Source of the DNA: 43-108 sp001915545
Lineage (GTDB): Bacteria > Bacteroidota > Bacteroidia > Bacteroidales > Bacteroidaceae
Direction of reading: 5' to 3'
Assembly (NCBI GenBank): GCA_902491215.1
Contig: CABUGV010000047.1
Location: 1-20,760 of the forward strand
DNA length: 20,760 nt
This document shows, piece by piece, positions 7,574 through 15,880 of this stretch; positions within the stretch are counted from its first letter, which is position 1, and each line of letters begins with the position of its first letter. Position numbers and translations under genes: made by a program. The notes beneath the pieces were generated by a model that was given only the letters and a program-made list of their open reading frames with translations, was not told the origin of the DNA and made no database searches.

Positions 7574-8386
7574 ATGACAGAAGATTTGTCGCCGTTAGGT
7601 TTGGGTATCGGCATGATGCTCATGGTTATACCGCTTTATTTCTTGAGTCTATACAAGACGAAGCTTGTACGTTCTACCATGAACGGTACGATAAGAATGG
7701 TCGTACAGCTGTTTCTTATAGGCTTGTATCTGAGGTATCTTTTTTATTATGATCTTTGGTATGTCAATCTGGCCTGGGGATTGATAATGGTTGGCGTGGC
7801 CACGGGTACGGCGCTTCAGAGAACCAACATGAAACTCGAGGTATTGCTTATGCCGATTACTGTGGGTTTTTTGTCAACGGCTTTGTTTGTGAGTATATAT
7901 TTCCTGGCACTGGTGCTTAACGTCGGTAGGGTGGCTGATCTGGGGCTCACGCTTGATACGCTTTTTTCTGCCAGATACTTCATTCCTATATTCGGAATAC
8001 TTCTTGGAAATATGCTTGGAGTTAATGTTGTGGCTCTTAATACATATTATGAAGGTATAAGGAGAGAGAGGCAGATGTTTTATTATCTTCTGGGAAATGG
8101 TGCTACGTTGTGGGAGGCAACAGCTCCTTTTATCAGAGGGGCTATAAGAAAGGCTTTCAATCCTTGTATTGCAAATATGGCTGTTATGGGACTGGTGGCG
8201 CTTCCAGGTACGATGATAGGACAGATTTTGGGAGGTTCAGACCCGGGGGTGGCTATAAAGTATCAGATGATGATTGTCGTGATTACGTTTGTGGCCTCGA
8301 TGTTGTCGCTTATGATTACAATAGCATTGGCTATGAGACGCAGTTTCGACAAATATGGAAGAATGCTTGACGTGTTCAGAAGCTGA
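7574..8386 (+). CDS. fetB: ABC transporter permease, FetB/YbbM (UPF0014) type
   Basis: 270 residues from ATG 7574 (MTEDLSPLGLG). A GTG at 7505 would add 23 residues, but the family is about 260 residues, so the ATG is preferred. Seven hydrophobic helices are visible. The family signature region is clear: GLVALPGTMIGQILGGSDPG follows an AIRKAFNP segment near residues 190-200. The inner-membrane permease pairs with the ATPase encoded 75 bases upstream. In E. coli the pair is proposed to export iron; whether that holds here is inferred. The gene ends just before a strong bidirectional terminator shared with convergent fabI. Confidence 0.85.
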   Translation: MTEDLSPLGLGIGMMLMVIPLYFLSLYKTKLVRSTMNGTIRMVVQLFLIGLYLRYLFYYDLWYVNLAWGLIMVGVATGTALQRTNMKLEVLLMPITVGFLSTALFVSIYFLALVLNVGRVADLGLTLDTLFSARYFIPIFGILLGNMLGVNVVALNTYYEGIRRERQMFYYLLGNGATLWEATAPFIRGAIRKAFNPCIANMAVMGLVALPGTMIGQILGGSDPGVAIKYQMMIVVITFVASMLSLMITIALAMRRSFDKYGRMLDVFRS

Positions 8387-8412
8387 AACATTTCTGATGA
8401 ATATATCAAAAT

Positions 8413-8467
8413 AAAAAACTCACCTGCAGGAACGTGTAATTTACGTTTGATGCAGGTGAGTTTTTAT
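8413..8467. terminator. Bidirectional terminator between fetB and fabI
   Basis: Stem ACTCACCTGCA at 8418-8428 with TGCAGGTGAGT at 8451-8461, flanked by five or more A on the left and T on the right, so it can end transcripts from both converging genes. Confidence 0.9.
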
Positions 8468-8500
8468 ATAAATATGTATTGGTCTTTCAGATAATACTGA

Positions 8501-9358
8501 TTATCCGTATATGATCTTTCCGTTTTCGTCTTCGTACGGTGCAAGATCTTTTGCATACTGATTCATTGCACGGAGACTCATACCCATTGATGAGAATCCA
8601 CCGTCGTTGAAGAGGTTCTGCATTGTTACCTTGCGTGTGAAATCAGAGAACATCATTACACAGTAGTCTGCACATTCTTCTGCTGTAGCGTTGCCGAGTG
8701 GAGACATCTTGTTTGCGAAGTCCATGAGGTTGTCCATGTCCTTGATTCCCTTTCCGGCTGTTGTAGGAGTTGGAGACTGTGAGATTGTGTTGATACGTAC
8801 GTGTTTCTCGCGTCCGTAGATGTATCCAAAGCTGCGAGCTATGCTTTCCAACATGCTCTTTGCATCAGCCATATCGTTGTAACCGAAGAATGTACGCTGA
8901 GATGCAACGTATGTGAGAGCTATAACTGAACCGTATTCGGCGATGGCATCCTGCTTCTTGGCTACCTGAAGCATCTTGTGGAATGAAATTGCTGAAATAT
9001 CAAGAGTTTTCTGGAGATAGTTGTAATCAAGGTCGTCGTATGTGCGGTGTTTGCGCACATTTGGACTCATTCCGATTGAGTGGAGTACAAAATCGATCTT
9101 GCCTCCAAGAAGCTCGACAGATTTTGTAAATACGTTTTCGAGGTCTTCAACACTTGTGGCGTCGGCTTCTATAATAGGTGCATTAAGCTGTTTGCTCAGC
9201 TCGTTGAGTGTACCCATACGTATGGCCATTGGAGTGTTGCTCAATGTAATTGTTGCCCCTTCTTCAACTGCTTTTACTGCTACTTTCCATGCGATGGAAT
9301 CTTCATTGAGCGCGCCGAAGATAACGCCACGCTTACCTTTCAATAAATTGTGAGTCAT
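8501..9358 (-). CDS. fabI: Enoyl-[acyl-carrier-protein] reductase (NADH)
   Basis: 285 residues, cytosolic, last reduction step of the type II fatty-acid elongation cycle and the target of triclosan-type inhibitors. It is a short-chain dehydrogenase with the FabI cofactor start (GKRGVIFGALNEDSIAW at 8-24) and catalytic Y150, Y160 and K167, with the same spacing as Y146, Y156 and K163 of E. coli FabI. The substrate loop reads SQSPTPTTAGKGI rather than the enterobacterial AGPIRTLAASGI, a variant I associate with Bacteroidetes FabI. Length is slightly above E. coli FabI (262) because of a C-terminal extension (LAPYEDENGKIIYG). A single gene with its own promoter; divergent to nif3. Confidence 0.95.
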   Translation of the reverse strand: MTHNLLKGKRGVIFGALNEDSIAWKVAVKAVEEGATITLSNTPMAIRMGTLNELSKQLNAPIIEADATSVEDLENVFTKSVELLGGKIDFVLHSIGMSPNVRKHRTYDDLDYNYLQKTLDISAISFHKMLQVAKKQDAIAEYGSVIALTYVASQRTFFGYNDMADAKSMLESIARSFGYIYGREKHVRINTISQSPTPTTAGKGIKDMDNLMDFANKMSPLGNATAEECADYCVMMFSDFTRKVTMQNLFNDGGFSSMGMSLRAMNQYAKDLAPYEDENGKIIYG

Positions 9359-9391
9359 TATAAAAAAATCTTTATGTTTGTTATCTCGTCA

Positions 9392-9423
9392 CGAAAATAC
9401 AATATTTGTGCAATGTTGGCAAA
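9392..9423 (-). promoter_or_regulatory. fabI promoter
   Basis: On the minus strand TTTG (9423-9420), a 20-base gap, then TATTTTCG (9399-9392), a one-mismatch TAnnTTTG. Transcription would start near 9385, giving a leader of about 27 bases. Confidence 0.6.
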
Positions 9424-9610
9424 TATTTCGGTCAAAAGGTGTATAAAATAAGGATTTGGCATGCTTTTATAGCTATTATTAGTGCTTTGAAGAGCTTATG
9501 TCGGCTTCTGACGATATGTAATGACGATGCTGGGTATATTTGCTGATATAGCCTTTTGAAGTAGAAAAATGCAGGTATTTGTATACTATGTATTCAAAAA
9601 ATGAATTATT

Positions 9611-9643
9611 TTTGTGTTGTCAGGCAAAAAAGCCTTATCTTTG
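9611..9643 (+). promoter_or_regulatory. nif3 promoter, close to the start codon
   Basis: TTTG at 9611-9614, a 21-base gap, then TATCTTTG at 9636-9643, both exact matches to the Bacteroidetes consensus. The ATG is at 9652, only 8 bases after the -7 element, so the transcript should be leaderless or nearly so. Confidence 0.7.
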
Positions 9644-9651
9644 CTACAATT

Positions 9652-10437
9652 ATGAAAATACGGGAATTAGTTGACGCCCTTGAAGAATTTGCGCCACTGT
9701 CCCTGCAGGACGGCTTCGATAATGCTGGAATGCAGATTGGATTAGCAGATGACGCGGAAGCTGCAGGGGCTTTATTGTGTCTTGACGTTACTGAGGATGT
9801 CATAGACGAGGCAGTTGAAAAAGGATGTAATATCGTTGTAAGTCATCATCCTTTGATGTTCAGACCGTGTAAAACCATTACGGGAGCGAATTACGTTGAG
9901 AGGTGTGTCATCAAGGCCATAAGAAACGGTGTATCGCTTTATGCCGCTCATACTAATCTTGACAATGCACACAACGGCGTTAATTTCAAGATGGCTGAGA
10001 AACTGGGACTCAAGGATGTAAGAGTTCTGGAGCCGAAGGACTGCGATGGTGAAACAGGTGCAGGTCTTGTCGGGGTTCTGCCGGAAGCTGTTGAAAAAGA
10101 AGATTTTCTGGCAACTGTCAAAGAGACATTCGATGTGGCTTGTCTGAGATACAACAGCTGGACCGGTGAGAAAGTGAAAACTGTGGCTCTATGTGGCGGT
10201 GCAGGGGCATTCCTTATACCTGAAGCCGTTAAGGCTGGCGCAGACTGTTTTATCACTGGAGAAATCGGATATCATAAGTTTTTCGGTCTGGAAAATGACA
10301 TTCTTCTGATGGAGCTCGGGCATTTTGAGAGCGAGCAGTACACAGTGGAACTGATTGAGACTATTTTGAGAAAACGATTCCCGGAACTTCCGCTCTTCAG
10401 AACGGAACTTGAAACAAATCCGATAAATTATTTGTAG
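9652..10437 (+). CDS. Nif3-like dinuclear metal-centre protein (DUF34)
   Basis: 261 residues from ATG 9652 (MKIRELVDALEEF). An ATG at 9601 in the same frame is rejected because it precedes the promoter's -7 element. Metal-binding motifs are all present: SHHPLMF with H65 and H66, AAHTNLDNA with H100 and D104, and near the C-terminus GHFESEQ with H224 and E228. This is the short form without the inserted domain of Bacillus YqfO. The family forms hexameric rings with two metal ions; its physiological role is debated, with GTP cyclohydrolase-related and metal-homeostasis proposals. It is followed after 31 bases by a zinc-ribbon coiled-coil gene, a pairing I know from many bacteria, and the two likely form an operon. 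Confidence 0.9.
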   Translation: MKIRELVDALEEFAPLSLQDGFDNAGMQIGLADDAEAAGALLCLDVTEDVIDEAVEKGCNIVVSHHPLMFRPCKTITGANYVERCVIKAIRNGVSLYAAHTNLDNAHNGVNFKMAEKLGLKDVRVLEPKDCDGETGAGLVGVLPEAVEKEDFLATVKETFDVACLRYNSWTGEKVKTVALCGGAGAFLIPEAVKAGADCFITGEIGYHKFFGLENDILLMELGHFESEQYTVELIETILRKRFPELPLFRTELETNPINYL

Positions 10438-10468
10438 AATATAACTTTTATAATTGTTTTACAGCATT

Positions 10469-11290
10469 ATGGTTAAGAAGAAAGAGGCACAGGCTGATAT
10501 GTCTGTTGAAGAAAAGCTCAAATCGTTGTATCAGCTACAGACAATGTTGTCTGAAATTGACAAGATTAAGACGTTGCGCGGTGAACTTCCACTGGAAGTG
10601 CAGGATTTGGAGGACGAAATAGAGGGCCTCAAGACACGTATAGAGAATACCAATGCTGAGATTGTTGAACTTCGTTCCAGAATAAATGAAATGAAGGGCA
10701 AAATCGATATGGCAAATTCAAAGCTCGAGTCATATAAGTCGCAGTTGGACAATGTCCGCAACAACCGTGAATATGACTTGATCAATAAGGAAATAGAGTT
10801 CCAGAGCCTTGAAATTGAACTCTGCAATAAGCGTATACGCGAGAATACAGCAGCGGAAAAGGCAAAGGAAGAGCTTATTGCAAAGAGTAATCAGATGCTT
10901 GAGGAGCGTACTCAGGATCTCGAAGTGAAGAAAAACGAGCTTGATGAAATTGTTGCCGAAACTAAGGCTGAAGAGGAGAAACTTCGTGAAAAGGCTAAGA
11001 ATCTTGAACTGACAATTGAACCGCGTCTGCTTACTGCATTCAAGCGTATTCGTAAGAACAGTCGTAACGGACTTGCTATAGTATATGTTCAGCGTGATGC
11101 TTGCGGTGGATGTTTTGCCAAGATTCCGCCTCAGAGACAGCTGGATGTACGTATGCGCAAGAAAATTATCGTGTGTGAATACTGCGGACGTATTCTTATA
11201 GATCCTGAATTGGCTGGAGTTAAACCTAATGAAGCTGTTGAGGAGAAGCCAAAGCGCAGGCGCGGAATAAGGAAGTCTTCTGCTGAATGA
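10469..11290 (+). CDS. Coiled-coil protein with C-terminal C4 zinc ribbon
   Basis: 273 residues from ATG 10469 (MVKKKEAQADM). Residues about 12-180 are a long, charged, heptad-rich coiled coil. The C-terminal part (about 205-245) is the C4-type zinc-ribbon domain with C212, C215, C236 and C239 (ACGGC and CEYCG), followed by a basic tail (KPKRRRGIRKS). No signal peptide or membrane segment, so cytosolic. The zinc ribbon and basic tail suggest nucleic-acid binding; related proteins are often described as putative nucleic-acid-binding proteins without a known job. It appears to be co-transcribed with the Nif3-like gene and ends before a strong terminator. Confidence 0.9.
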   Translation: MVKKKEAQADMSVEEKLKSLYQLQTMLSEIDKIKTLRGELPLEVQDLEDEIEGLKTRIENTNAEIVELRSRINEMKGKIDMANSKLESYKSQLDNVRNNREYDLINKEIEFQSLEIELCNKRIRENTAAEKAKEELIAKSNQMLEERTQDLEVKKNELDEIVAETKAEEEKLREKAKNLELTIEPRLLTAFKRIRKNSRNGLAIVYVQRDACGGCFAKIPPQRQLDVRMRKKIIVCEYCGRILIDPELAGVKPNEAVEEKPKRRRGIRKSSAE

Positions 11291-11351
11291 TATTCGGCAG
11301 AAGCGAGCAACCCTTGAATACAGGCGTAAAGCAAATATCACAATATGCCAA

Positions 11352-11395
11352 CAGGACCATTCTGCATATAATCTGCAGAATGATCCTGATTTTTA
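11352..11395 (+). terminator. Terminator of the nif3 / zinc-ribbon operon
   Basis: CAGGACCATTCTGCA (11352-11366) pairs with TGCAGAATGATCCTG (11374-11388) with one G-U pair, followed by ATTTTTATTT. Confidence 0.9.
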
Positions 11396-11539
11396 TTTAT
11401 ATGCGAACATTGCCGACAAGGTTTATCACCTCTTCGTTTATGTATGGTTCAGCTTTGAAAATTTCAAGTTTGGTCGCAAAAAGCGATTTTTGACTATATT
11501 TTTCTCATTTTTGACAATAAAATGTAATATATTTTTGTT

Positions 11540-11547
11540 TACCTTTG
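11540..11547 (+). promoter_or_regulatory. -7 element of the second winged-helix gene
   Basis: TACCTTTG is an exact TAnnTTTG. A TTTG at 11510-11513 is the nearest -33-like element, but the 26-base gap is long, so only the -7 element is claimed. Transcription would start about 40 bases before the ATG. The rest of 11396-11539 holds no gene that I can see. Confidence 0.5.
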
Positions 11548-11591
11548 CTCTATATCAAAGTAAAAATTGATTTATTAATACATCTAAGATT

Positions 11592-11813
11592 ATGGAAAAA
11601 TATCAGATTGGATTTAATGCCGGAAAAGTATGGGTGGCAATCCAGAACAGAAGGTCAGAGTTTACATTGGAAGAGTTGGCAAACGAAACGGGTCTTACAA
11701 CGCAAAACACATTGCTTGCTATAGGCTGGTTGGCGCGCGAGAATAAAATCAGTGTGAGGACTCATGATGGTGAACTCAGATTGGCTAGTGAAGATATAGG
11801 ATTCTACTATTGA
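11592..11813 (+). CDS. Small winged helix-turn-helix protein (DUF2582 type), second copy
   Basis: 73 residues from ATG 11592 (MEKYQIGFNAGKVWVAIQNR). Shares with the 3919-4143 protein the NAG-x-VW N-terminal segment, the middle helix (FTLEELANETGL) and the AIGWLA(R/K)ENKI block, plus an acidic C-terminal wing (LASEDIGFYY). The aligned pair is collinear without large gaps, so the two are paralogues about 7.5 kb apart. A winged-helix fold is expected; DNA target or partner is unknown. It has its own promoter and is a single gene ended by the hairpin at 11947. Confidence 0.85.
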   Translation: MEKYQIGFNAGKVWVAIQNRRSEFTLEELANETGLTTQNTLLAIGWLARENKISVRTHDGELRLASEDIGFYY

Positions 11814-11946
11814 TTTGATATATCATTCCTGTAGAGGATAATATACCGCATTATAAGATCTGTATAGACTACTGTTGTGTGTTGATTTGGGGAATGACAA
11901 ATGTGTAATATGATTGTATATTATAATATGTCTCGATAAATATTTT

Positions 11947-11982
11947 AGGGCTATCTCCGAAAGGAGACAGCCCTAGTTTTTT
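11947..11982 (+). terminator. Terminator after the second winged-helix gene
   Basis: AGGGCTATCTCC (11947-11958) pairs with GGAGACAGCCCT (11963-11974) with one mismatch around a GAAA tetraloop, followed by AGTTTTTT. It lies 133 bases past the stop codon, leaving a 3' untranslated stretch, and also separates the convergent GH27 gene. Confidence 0.9.
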
Positions 11983-12011
11983 AGAAGTGTATATTACGTG
12001 AAACTTCTGAT

Positions 12012-13646
12012 TTACATTTTGTTGCTGATTTTTTCAAGCTCGAAACAGTCGATATCTGGAACCCATGTCTTGCGACTTCCTATTTTTATTGTGTTGTATC
12101 CTTTGTCGAGATTTATGTCAAGTTCTGCTGTTGCTATGCCTTTGGAACGGTCTGTTTCGAGTTCTGAGAGTCTTGTTGTTGTGCCGTTGACCGTAACTTC
12201 TATCTTGTGGTCGTTGATTTCTCTGTCCTGAAGCTCTGCCGGAATGTATTTTATTTTCATCTTGTATGTTCCTCCGTTTTCACTGAAAACATTGTTCCAT
12301 TGAGCAAAATTGTCTTTATCGGCGCCAAGATTGCTTACTGTCATTTTTCCTGATGCTTCTTCTGTCGGTTTGTAGGTTACAGGCCTTTTTCTTTTTCCAA
12401 GATCGTCGTATTTATTTAGCAAGGCCTGTTCTGCTTCGTATATGCTTTGTTCTATACGTTTTTCACTTTCCAAACGCAAAATCTTAACAGAATGTGGGGC
12501 AACATCAAACTGAAGCGTTTTGTTTACAGAACGTTCGTCTTTACGATTGATGAGATCGCGCACTTTGGTTTTACCTTCTAGTTCGAGAAGTGATAGCGGA
12601 ACATTGAAACTGCATGTTTCATCTGAAGGGTTATACAGAGCAACGGCACGTATATTGCCACGCCTTTTCTCGATGTCTTTTACAAGGACATAACCGTTTC
12701 CTTCGTGCTGAACAACGTATGCCTGGAGACTTAAAGGGTCTTGATTAAGAGCTATAAGTTCTTTATTGGTCAGTAATTTGAGTGATTGCTCTGGAATGCT
12801 GGTCAGGTCGCATCCAATCAACAGGGGAGAGCTCATTATGCACCACATTCCGAAATGTGTTTCTTCTTCCTCCTGCTTGAGACCTCTTCCTATTTCAAGC
12901 ATGTCCATATCGTTGTAGTGGCCGTCACCTGCAAATGCTGAAAGATATAGGTTTTTTGATATGATGTATTTTATGGATTCCCAGCTCGGTCCTATGTCTC
13001 CGCTTATTCTCCATGATCTTGCCAGCTCTTTTGCCCATCTGCCTGGGTATGCCCAACGACAGATGTTCAGAGATATGTTTCTTGGACATACGTCGCGTAT
13101 GGCATTTACTATGGTTGTGTATCTCTTTTGCTCATCGAGCTCGAGCTGTTGACCTCCACAATAATCTATTTTTATGAAATCGAATCCCCATTTGTTGAAA
13201 AACAGATCTGCATCCTGATGCTCGTAACCGTACAGGCCGACGCCTATTCCGTTCTTGTCATTGTCCCACATTGAACCGCAGGTATTCGTACCGGCTTCAG
13301 AATATATACCAGCTTTTAGGCCGAGTGAATGTATGTGGTCTACTACTGATTTTAGACCTTCAGGAAAACGTTCAGGGTGGGTGTGAAGTAGTCCATTTTC
13401 GTCTCGATATCCGAAATAGCCGTCATCGATGTTTACGTATTTGTATCCTGCATCTTTCAGTCCGCTGGATACCATCGCGTCTGCTTGCTTCCTTATCAGA
13501 TTGTCGTTGATGTTTACTCTATACGTGTTCCATGAGCTCCATCCCATAATAGGGGCTTCAACATGGTTTCCTTGTGAGAAAGCTGATGATGCCAATATGC
13601 TGAAAGTGCATAGAAGCATACTTTTCTTTAGCGTTTTGTTGTTCAT
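12012..13646 (-). CDS. Secreted GH27 alpha-galactosidase with a CBM35-like C-terminal domain
   Basis: 544 residues. Signal peptide about 1-25 (hydrophobic core LLCTFSILASSAF, then SQG). GH27 (beta/alpha)8 barrel about 28-300: PIMGWSSWN at 32-40, NIDDGY at 72-77, catalytic nucleophile D161 in FIKIDYCGG, and acid/base D217 in SWRISGDIGPSW, all at the usual family spacing. A small beta-sandwich follows at about 305-395. Residues about 401-540 begin with YEAEQALL and contain GGTYKMKIKY, typical of a CBM35/CBM6-type carbohydrate-binding module. The reaction expected is release of terminal alpha-linked galactose from oligo- or polysaccharides in the periplasm or at the cell surface; GH27 also includes other specificities. 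No SusC/SusD partner lies nearby. Stand-alone transcription is likely. Confidence 0.92.
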   Translation of the reverse strand: MNNKTLKKSMLLCTFSILASSAFSQGNHVEAPIMGWSSWNTYRVNINDNLIRKQADAMVSSGLKDAGYKYVNIDDGYFGYRDENGLLHTHPERFPEGLKSVVDHIHSLGLKAGIYSEAGTNTCGSMWDNDKNGIGVGLYGYEHQDADLFFNKWGFDFIKIDYCGGQQLELDEQKRYTTIVNAIRDVCPRNISLNICRWAYPGRWAKELARSWRISGDIGPSWESIKYIISKNLYLSAFAGDGHYNDMDMLEIGRGLKQEEEETHFGMWCIMSSPLLIGCDLTSIPEQSLKLLTNKELIALNQDPLSLQAYVVQHEGNGYVLVKDIEKRRGNIRAVALYNPSDETCSFNVPLSLLELEGKTKVRDLINRKDERSVNKTLQFDVAPHSVKILRLESEKRIEQSIYEAEQALLNKYDDLGKRKRPVTYKPTEEASGKMTVSNLGADKDNFAQWNNVFSENGGTYKMKIKYIPAELQDREINDHKIEVTVNGTTTRLSELETDRSKGIATAELDINLDKGYNTIKIGSRKTWVPDIDCFELEKISNKM

Positions 13647-14016
13647 AGTTTTTGTTTATATGGTTAAGTTTAGATTAATGTGAGCTATATTGTAAACGGA
13701 GTTCGCTTATATTTTTAGGAATAGCGGTAAAAGTGTTGGCTTTATAGCACATGATTGTAATATTTAAACGATTACTACTATGTCCTCAGTGCCTAAAGTT
13801 ACAGAGATTTATTGTATGGCCGATGATTATTGCAAAGATTTTATATTATTGATAGTGGGTATGCTTTAAAATAAGAATGGCTGTATTGATATAAAATAAT
13901 TGCATTATGCATGTTGTAGACTTTGTTCACAAAATGTATGTCGTTAACGTTGTAGATTTTGAGGATGTGACGTTATAGGCATTTTAGTTTTTTTTGCGGT
14001 TGTGTGACGGCTTTTG
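13647..14016. other. 370-base intergenic region
   Basis: AT-rich gap upstream of the GH27 gene and downstream of the minus-strand HSDR_N gene. I see a one-mismatch minus-strand -7-like element at 13832-13839 (AATCTTTG) but no -33 partner, no hairpin with a T tract, and no ORF worth naming. Confidence 0.4.
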
Positions 14017-14475
14017 TTATTCATTCAGAAGGACGGAAAAGTCTGGTACGTCCTCTAGAAAGATGTAGCCTTGGTTTTCATAATCCATTTTACAGCAATA
14101 ATGGTTAAGGCCGTTACTTACGACCAGGTAATCGACTTTTAAGACCATATTGTATCTGGTAATCTGATTGAATACTTTCTGCGTGATTTTTATCTCCGGT
14201 GCCTTGTACTCTATAATCATTTTAGGTACTGCTGTGTTTGAAAAGACAACTGTGTCGCAACGTTTAGATGTGCCGTTGAGTCTTAACGGAATCTCGTTGT
14301 TCATCAGGCTTCTGCTGTAGTTCTTGTAATTTATAAGATATTGTACGAAATTTTGCCTGACCCATTCTTCTGGAGTAAGTGCAACGTATTTTCCGCGAAG
14401 TACGTCGAATATGAGATTGCGTCCATTATCGCTCTTGATGTTGGCATTGTATGGCGGTAAGTTGAGTTTCTGCAT
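14017..14475 (-). CDS. Stand-alone type I restriction HsdR N-terminal (HSDR_N) domain protein
   Basis: 152 residues from ATG 14475 (MQKLNLPPYNANIKSDNG). The sequence follows the HSDR_N pattern: TPEEWVRQNFVQYLINY near 34-50 and the PD-(D/E)XK nuclease core D74, E89 and K91 in RCDTVVFS followed by MIIEYKAP. It ends with a short beta-rich segment (YLVVSNGLNHYCCKMDY) and no helicase domain. There is no HsdM or HsdS nearby, so this is not a type I restriction system. The gene is divergent from holA, an arrangement I recall from other Bacteroidales, which suggests a conserved stand-alone nuclease of unknown role rather than a decayed restriction enzyme. Confidence 0.85.
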   Translation of the reverse strand: MQKLNLPPYNANIKSDNGRNLIFDVLRGKYVALTPEEWVRQNFVQYLINYKNYSRSLMNNEIPLRLNGTSKRCDTVVFSNTAVPKMIIEYKAPEIKITQKVFNQITRYNMVLKVDYLVVSNGLNHYCCKMDYENQGYIFLEDVPDFSVLLNE

Positions 14476-14615
14476 TGATTTGCTTGTTTGATACTGTTTA
14501 ATCTGAATGATTGTAGTTTGAATATTGTATACTTAAGGAGTGTATGCAGGCGACATTCTGTTTGATTGGTATTTACAGATATATTTCATGTCACGCAGAT
14601 TTACTCCTTTATGTA

Positions 14616-14623
14616 CAAAAATA
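14616..14623 (-). promoter_or_regulatory. -7 element of the HSDR_N gene
   Basis: Minus strand reads TATTTTTG, an exact TAnnTTTG, about 140 bases upstream of the ATG. No clear -33 element. Confidence 0.45.
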
Positions 14624-14717
14624 GCGTTTTTTGATGACATTTGTTTGCTTTATGAAGCCATACTCCTTTTTTTACCGACATAAATGTACATTTTGTATAT
14701 ATTAAGTCTCGAAATCC

Positions 14718-14751
14718 TTGCAGTATTTTTAAATTTGTGTACTAATATTTG
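14718..14751 (+). promoter_or_regulatory. Candidate holA promoter
   Basis: AATATTTG at 14744-14751 is a one-mismatch -7 element, and TTG at 14718-14720 is a possible -33, 23 bases upstream. Transcription would start within a few bases of the ATG at 14765. Confidence 0.35.
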
Positions 14752-14764
14752 AAATAATCAGATT

Positions 14765-15796
14765 ATGGCAAAAGCTAACAGCAATGGGATTACATATCAG
14801 GAAGTGATACGGGCTGTTCAAAGAAAAGAATACAAACCTGTATACCTGTTGATGGGAGATGAGTCGTATTATATTGACCGTATCTCTGACTATATAGCTG
14901 ACAATGTTCTGACGGAAGAAGAAAAGGGTTTTAACTTGTCCGTTATATACTGTACCAAAGAAACAGAAGTTTCGACTATAATTAACGCCGCTAAGCGTTA
15001 TCCGATGATGAGCCGCTATCAGGTTGTGGTTGTTAAGGAGGCACAGAATTTGTCAAAATCGGAAGATTTATTCTATTATGTTCAAAAACCTCTGGATTCG
15101 ACAATTCTTGTAATTTGTTTCAAAAACGGAACTATTGACAGACGTAAGAAGTTGGTGCCGGCTATAGAAAAAGTCGGTGTTGTCTTTGAGAGCAAGAAAC
15201 TGAAGGAGTCTCAGCTTGGAAGTTTTGTTACAGATTATTTGCGAAGGAAAGGTGTCGGCATTGATGAGAAATCTGTACAGATGCTGGTGGAATTTATTGG
15301 TTCTGATCTGAACAGAATGGCAGGTGAACTGGATAAACTCTCCATTATTGTCGGTAGTTCTACTAAGGTTGTTACACCCGAAGTGATTGAAAAGAATATA
15401 GGTGTAAGTAAGGATTACAATAATTTTGAACTGCGTGCTGCAATAATAAATAGGGATGTGCTTAGAGCCAACAAAATTGTAAAGTATTTTGATGAGAACC
15501 AAAAAGCAAATCCTGCAGTTGTGACTGTTGCAATGCTTTTCGGCTTCTTCTCAAACCTTATGCTGGCGCATTATTCTCCTGATAAATCAGAGGACGGATT
15601 GTGTCGCCAGCTTGATATGAAATCGGCTTGGCAGGTTCGCGATTATGTTGCAGCTATGAGGTCTTTTTCGGCTATGAAAACCTTGCTTATTATAGACAAG
15701 ATTCGTGAGACTGATGCAAAGTTGAAGGGAGTAGGTAATGCTTCTGCTACTCCTGGAGAACTGCTTGCTGATATGGTATTCTTTATTCTGCATTGA
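14765..15796 (+). CDS. holA: DNA polymerase III subunit delta
   Basis: 343 residues from ATG 14765. Clamp-loader delta subunit, the wrench that opens the beta sliding clamp. Typical features: N-terminal KPVYLLMGDESYYIDRI at about 24-40 (family pattern YLL-x-G-(D/E)-E), a Rossmann-like AAA+ domain without a functional Walker A, SRYQVVVVKEAQNL in strand 4, the MAGELDKL segment near 185-192, and a helical C-terminal collar ending in the conserved GELLADMVFFIL stretch. Length matches the family (about 340). Likely monocistronic, ended by a perfect terminator. Confidence 0.93.
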   Translation: MAKANSNGITYQEVIRAVQRKEYKPVYLLMGDESYYIDRISDYIADNVLTEEEKGFNLSVIYCTKETEVSTIINAAKRYPMMSRYQVVVVKEAQNLSKSEDLFYYVQKPLDSTILVICFKNGTIDRRKKLVPAIEKVGVVFESKKLKESQLGSFVTDYLRRKGVGIDEKSVQMLVEFIGSDLNRMAGELDKLSIIVGSSTKVVTPEVIEKNIGVSKDYNNFELRAAIINRDVLRANKIVKYFDENQKANPAVVTVAMLFGFFSNLMLAHYSPDKSEDGLCRQLDMKSAWQVRDYVAAMRSFSAMKTLLIIDKIRETDAKLKGVGNASATPGELLADMVFFILH

Positions 15797-15835
15797 TGTT
15801 GTTATAAAATAGGTGGTAAATATACTATAACTTGT

Positions 15836-15880
15836 GCATCCTCAAACTGTCATATTGGCAGTTTGAGGATGCGCCTTTTT
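15836..15880 (+). terminator. holA terminator
   Basis: GCATCCTCAAACTG (15836-15849) pairs perfectly with CAGTTTGAGGATGC (15859-15872), then GCCTTTTT. Confidence 0.93.

Noticed and set aside
14017..14475. Type I restriction-modification system
   Set aside because: Only an HsdR N-terminal domain is present; no helicase, methylase or specificity gene on either side.
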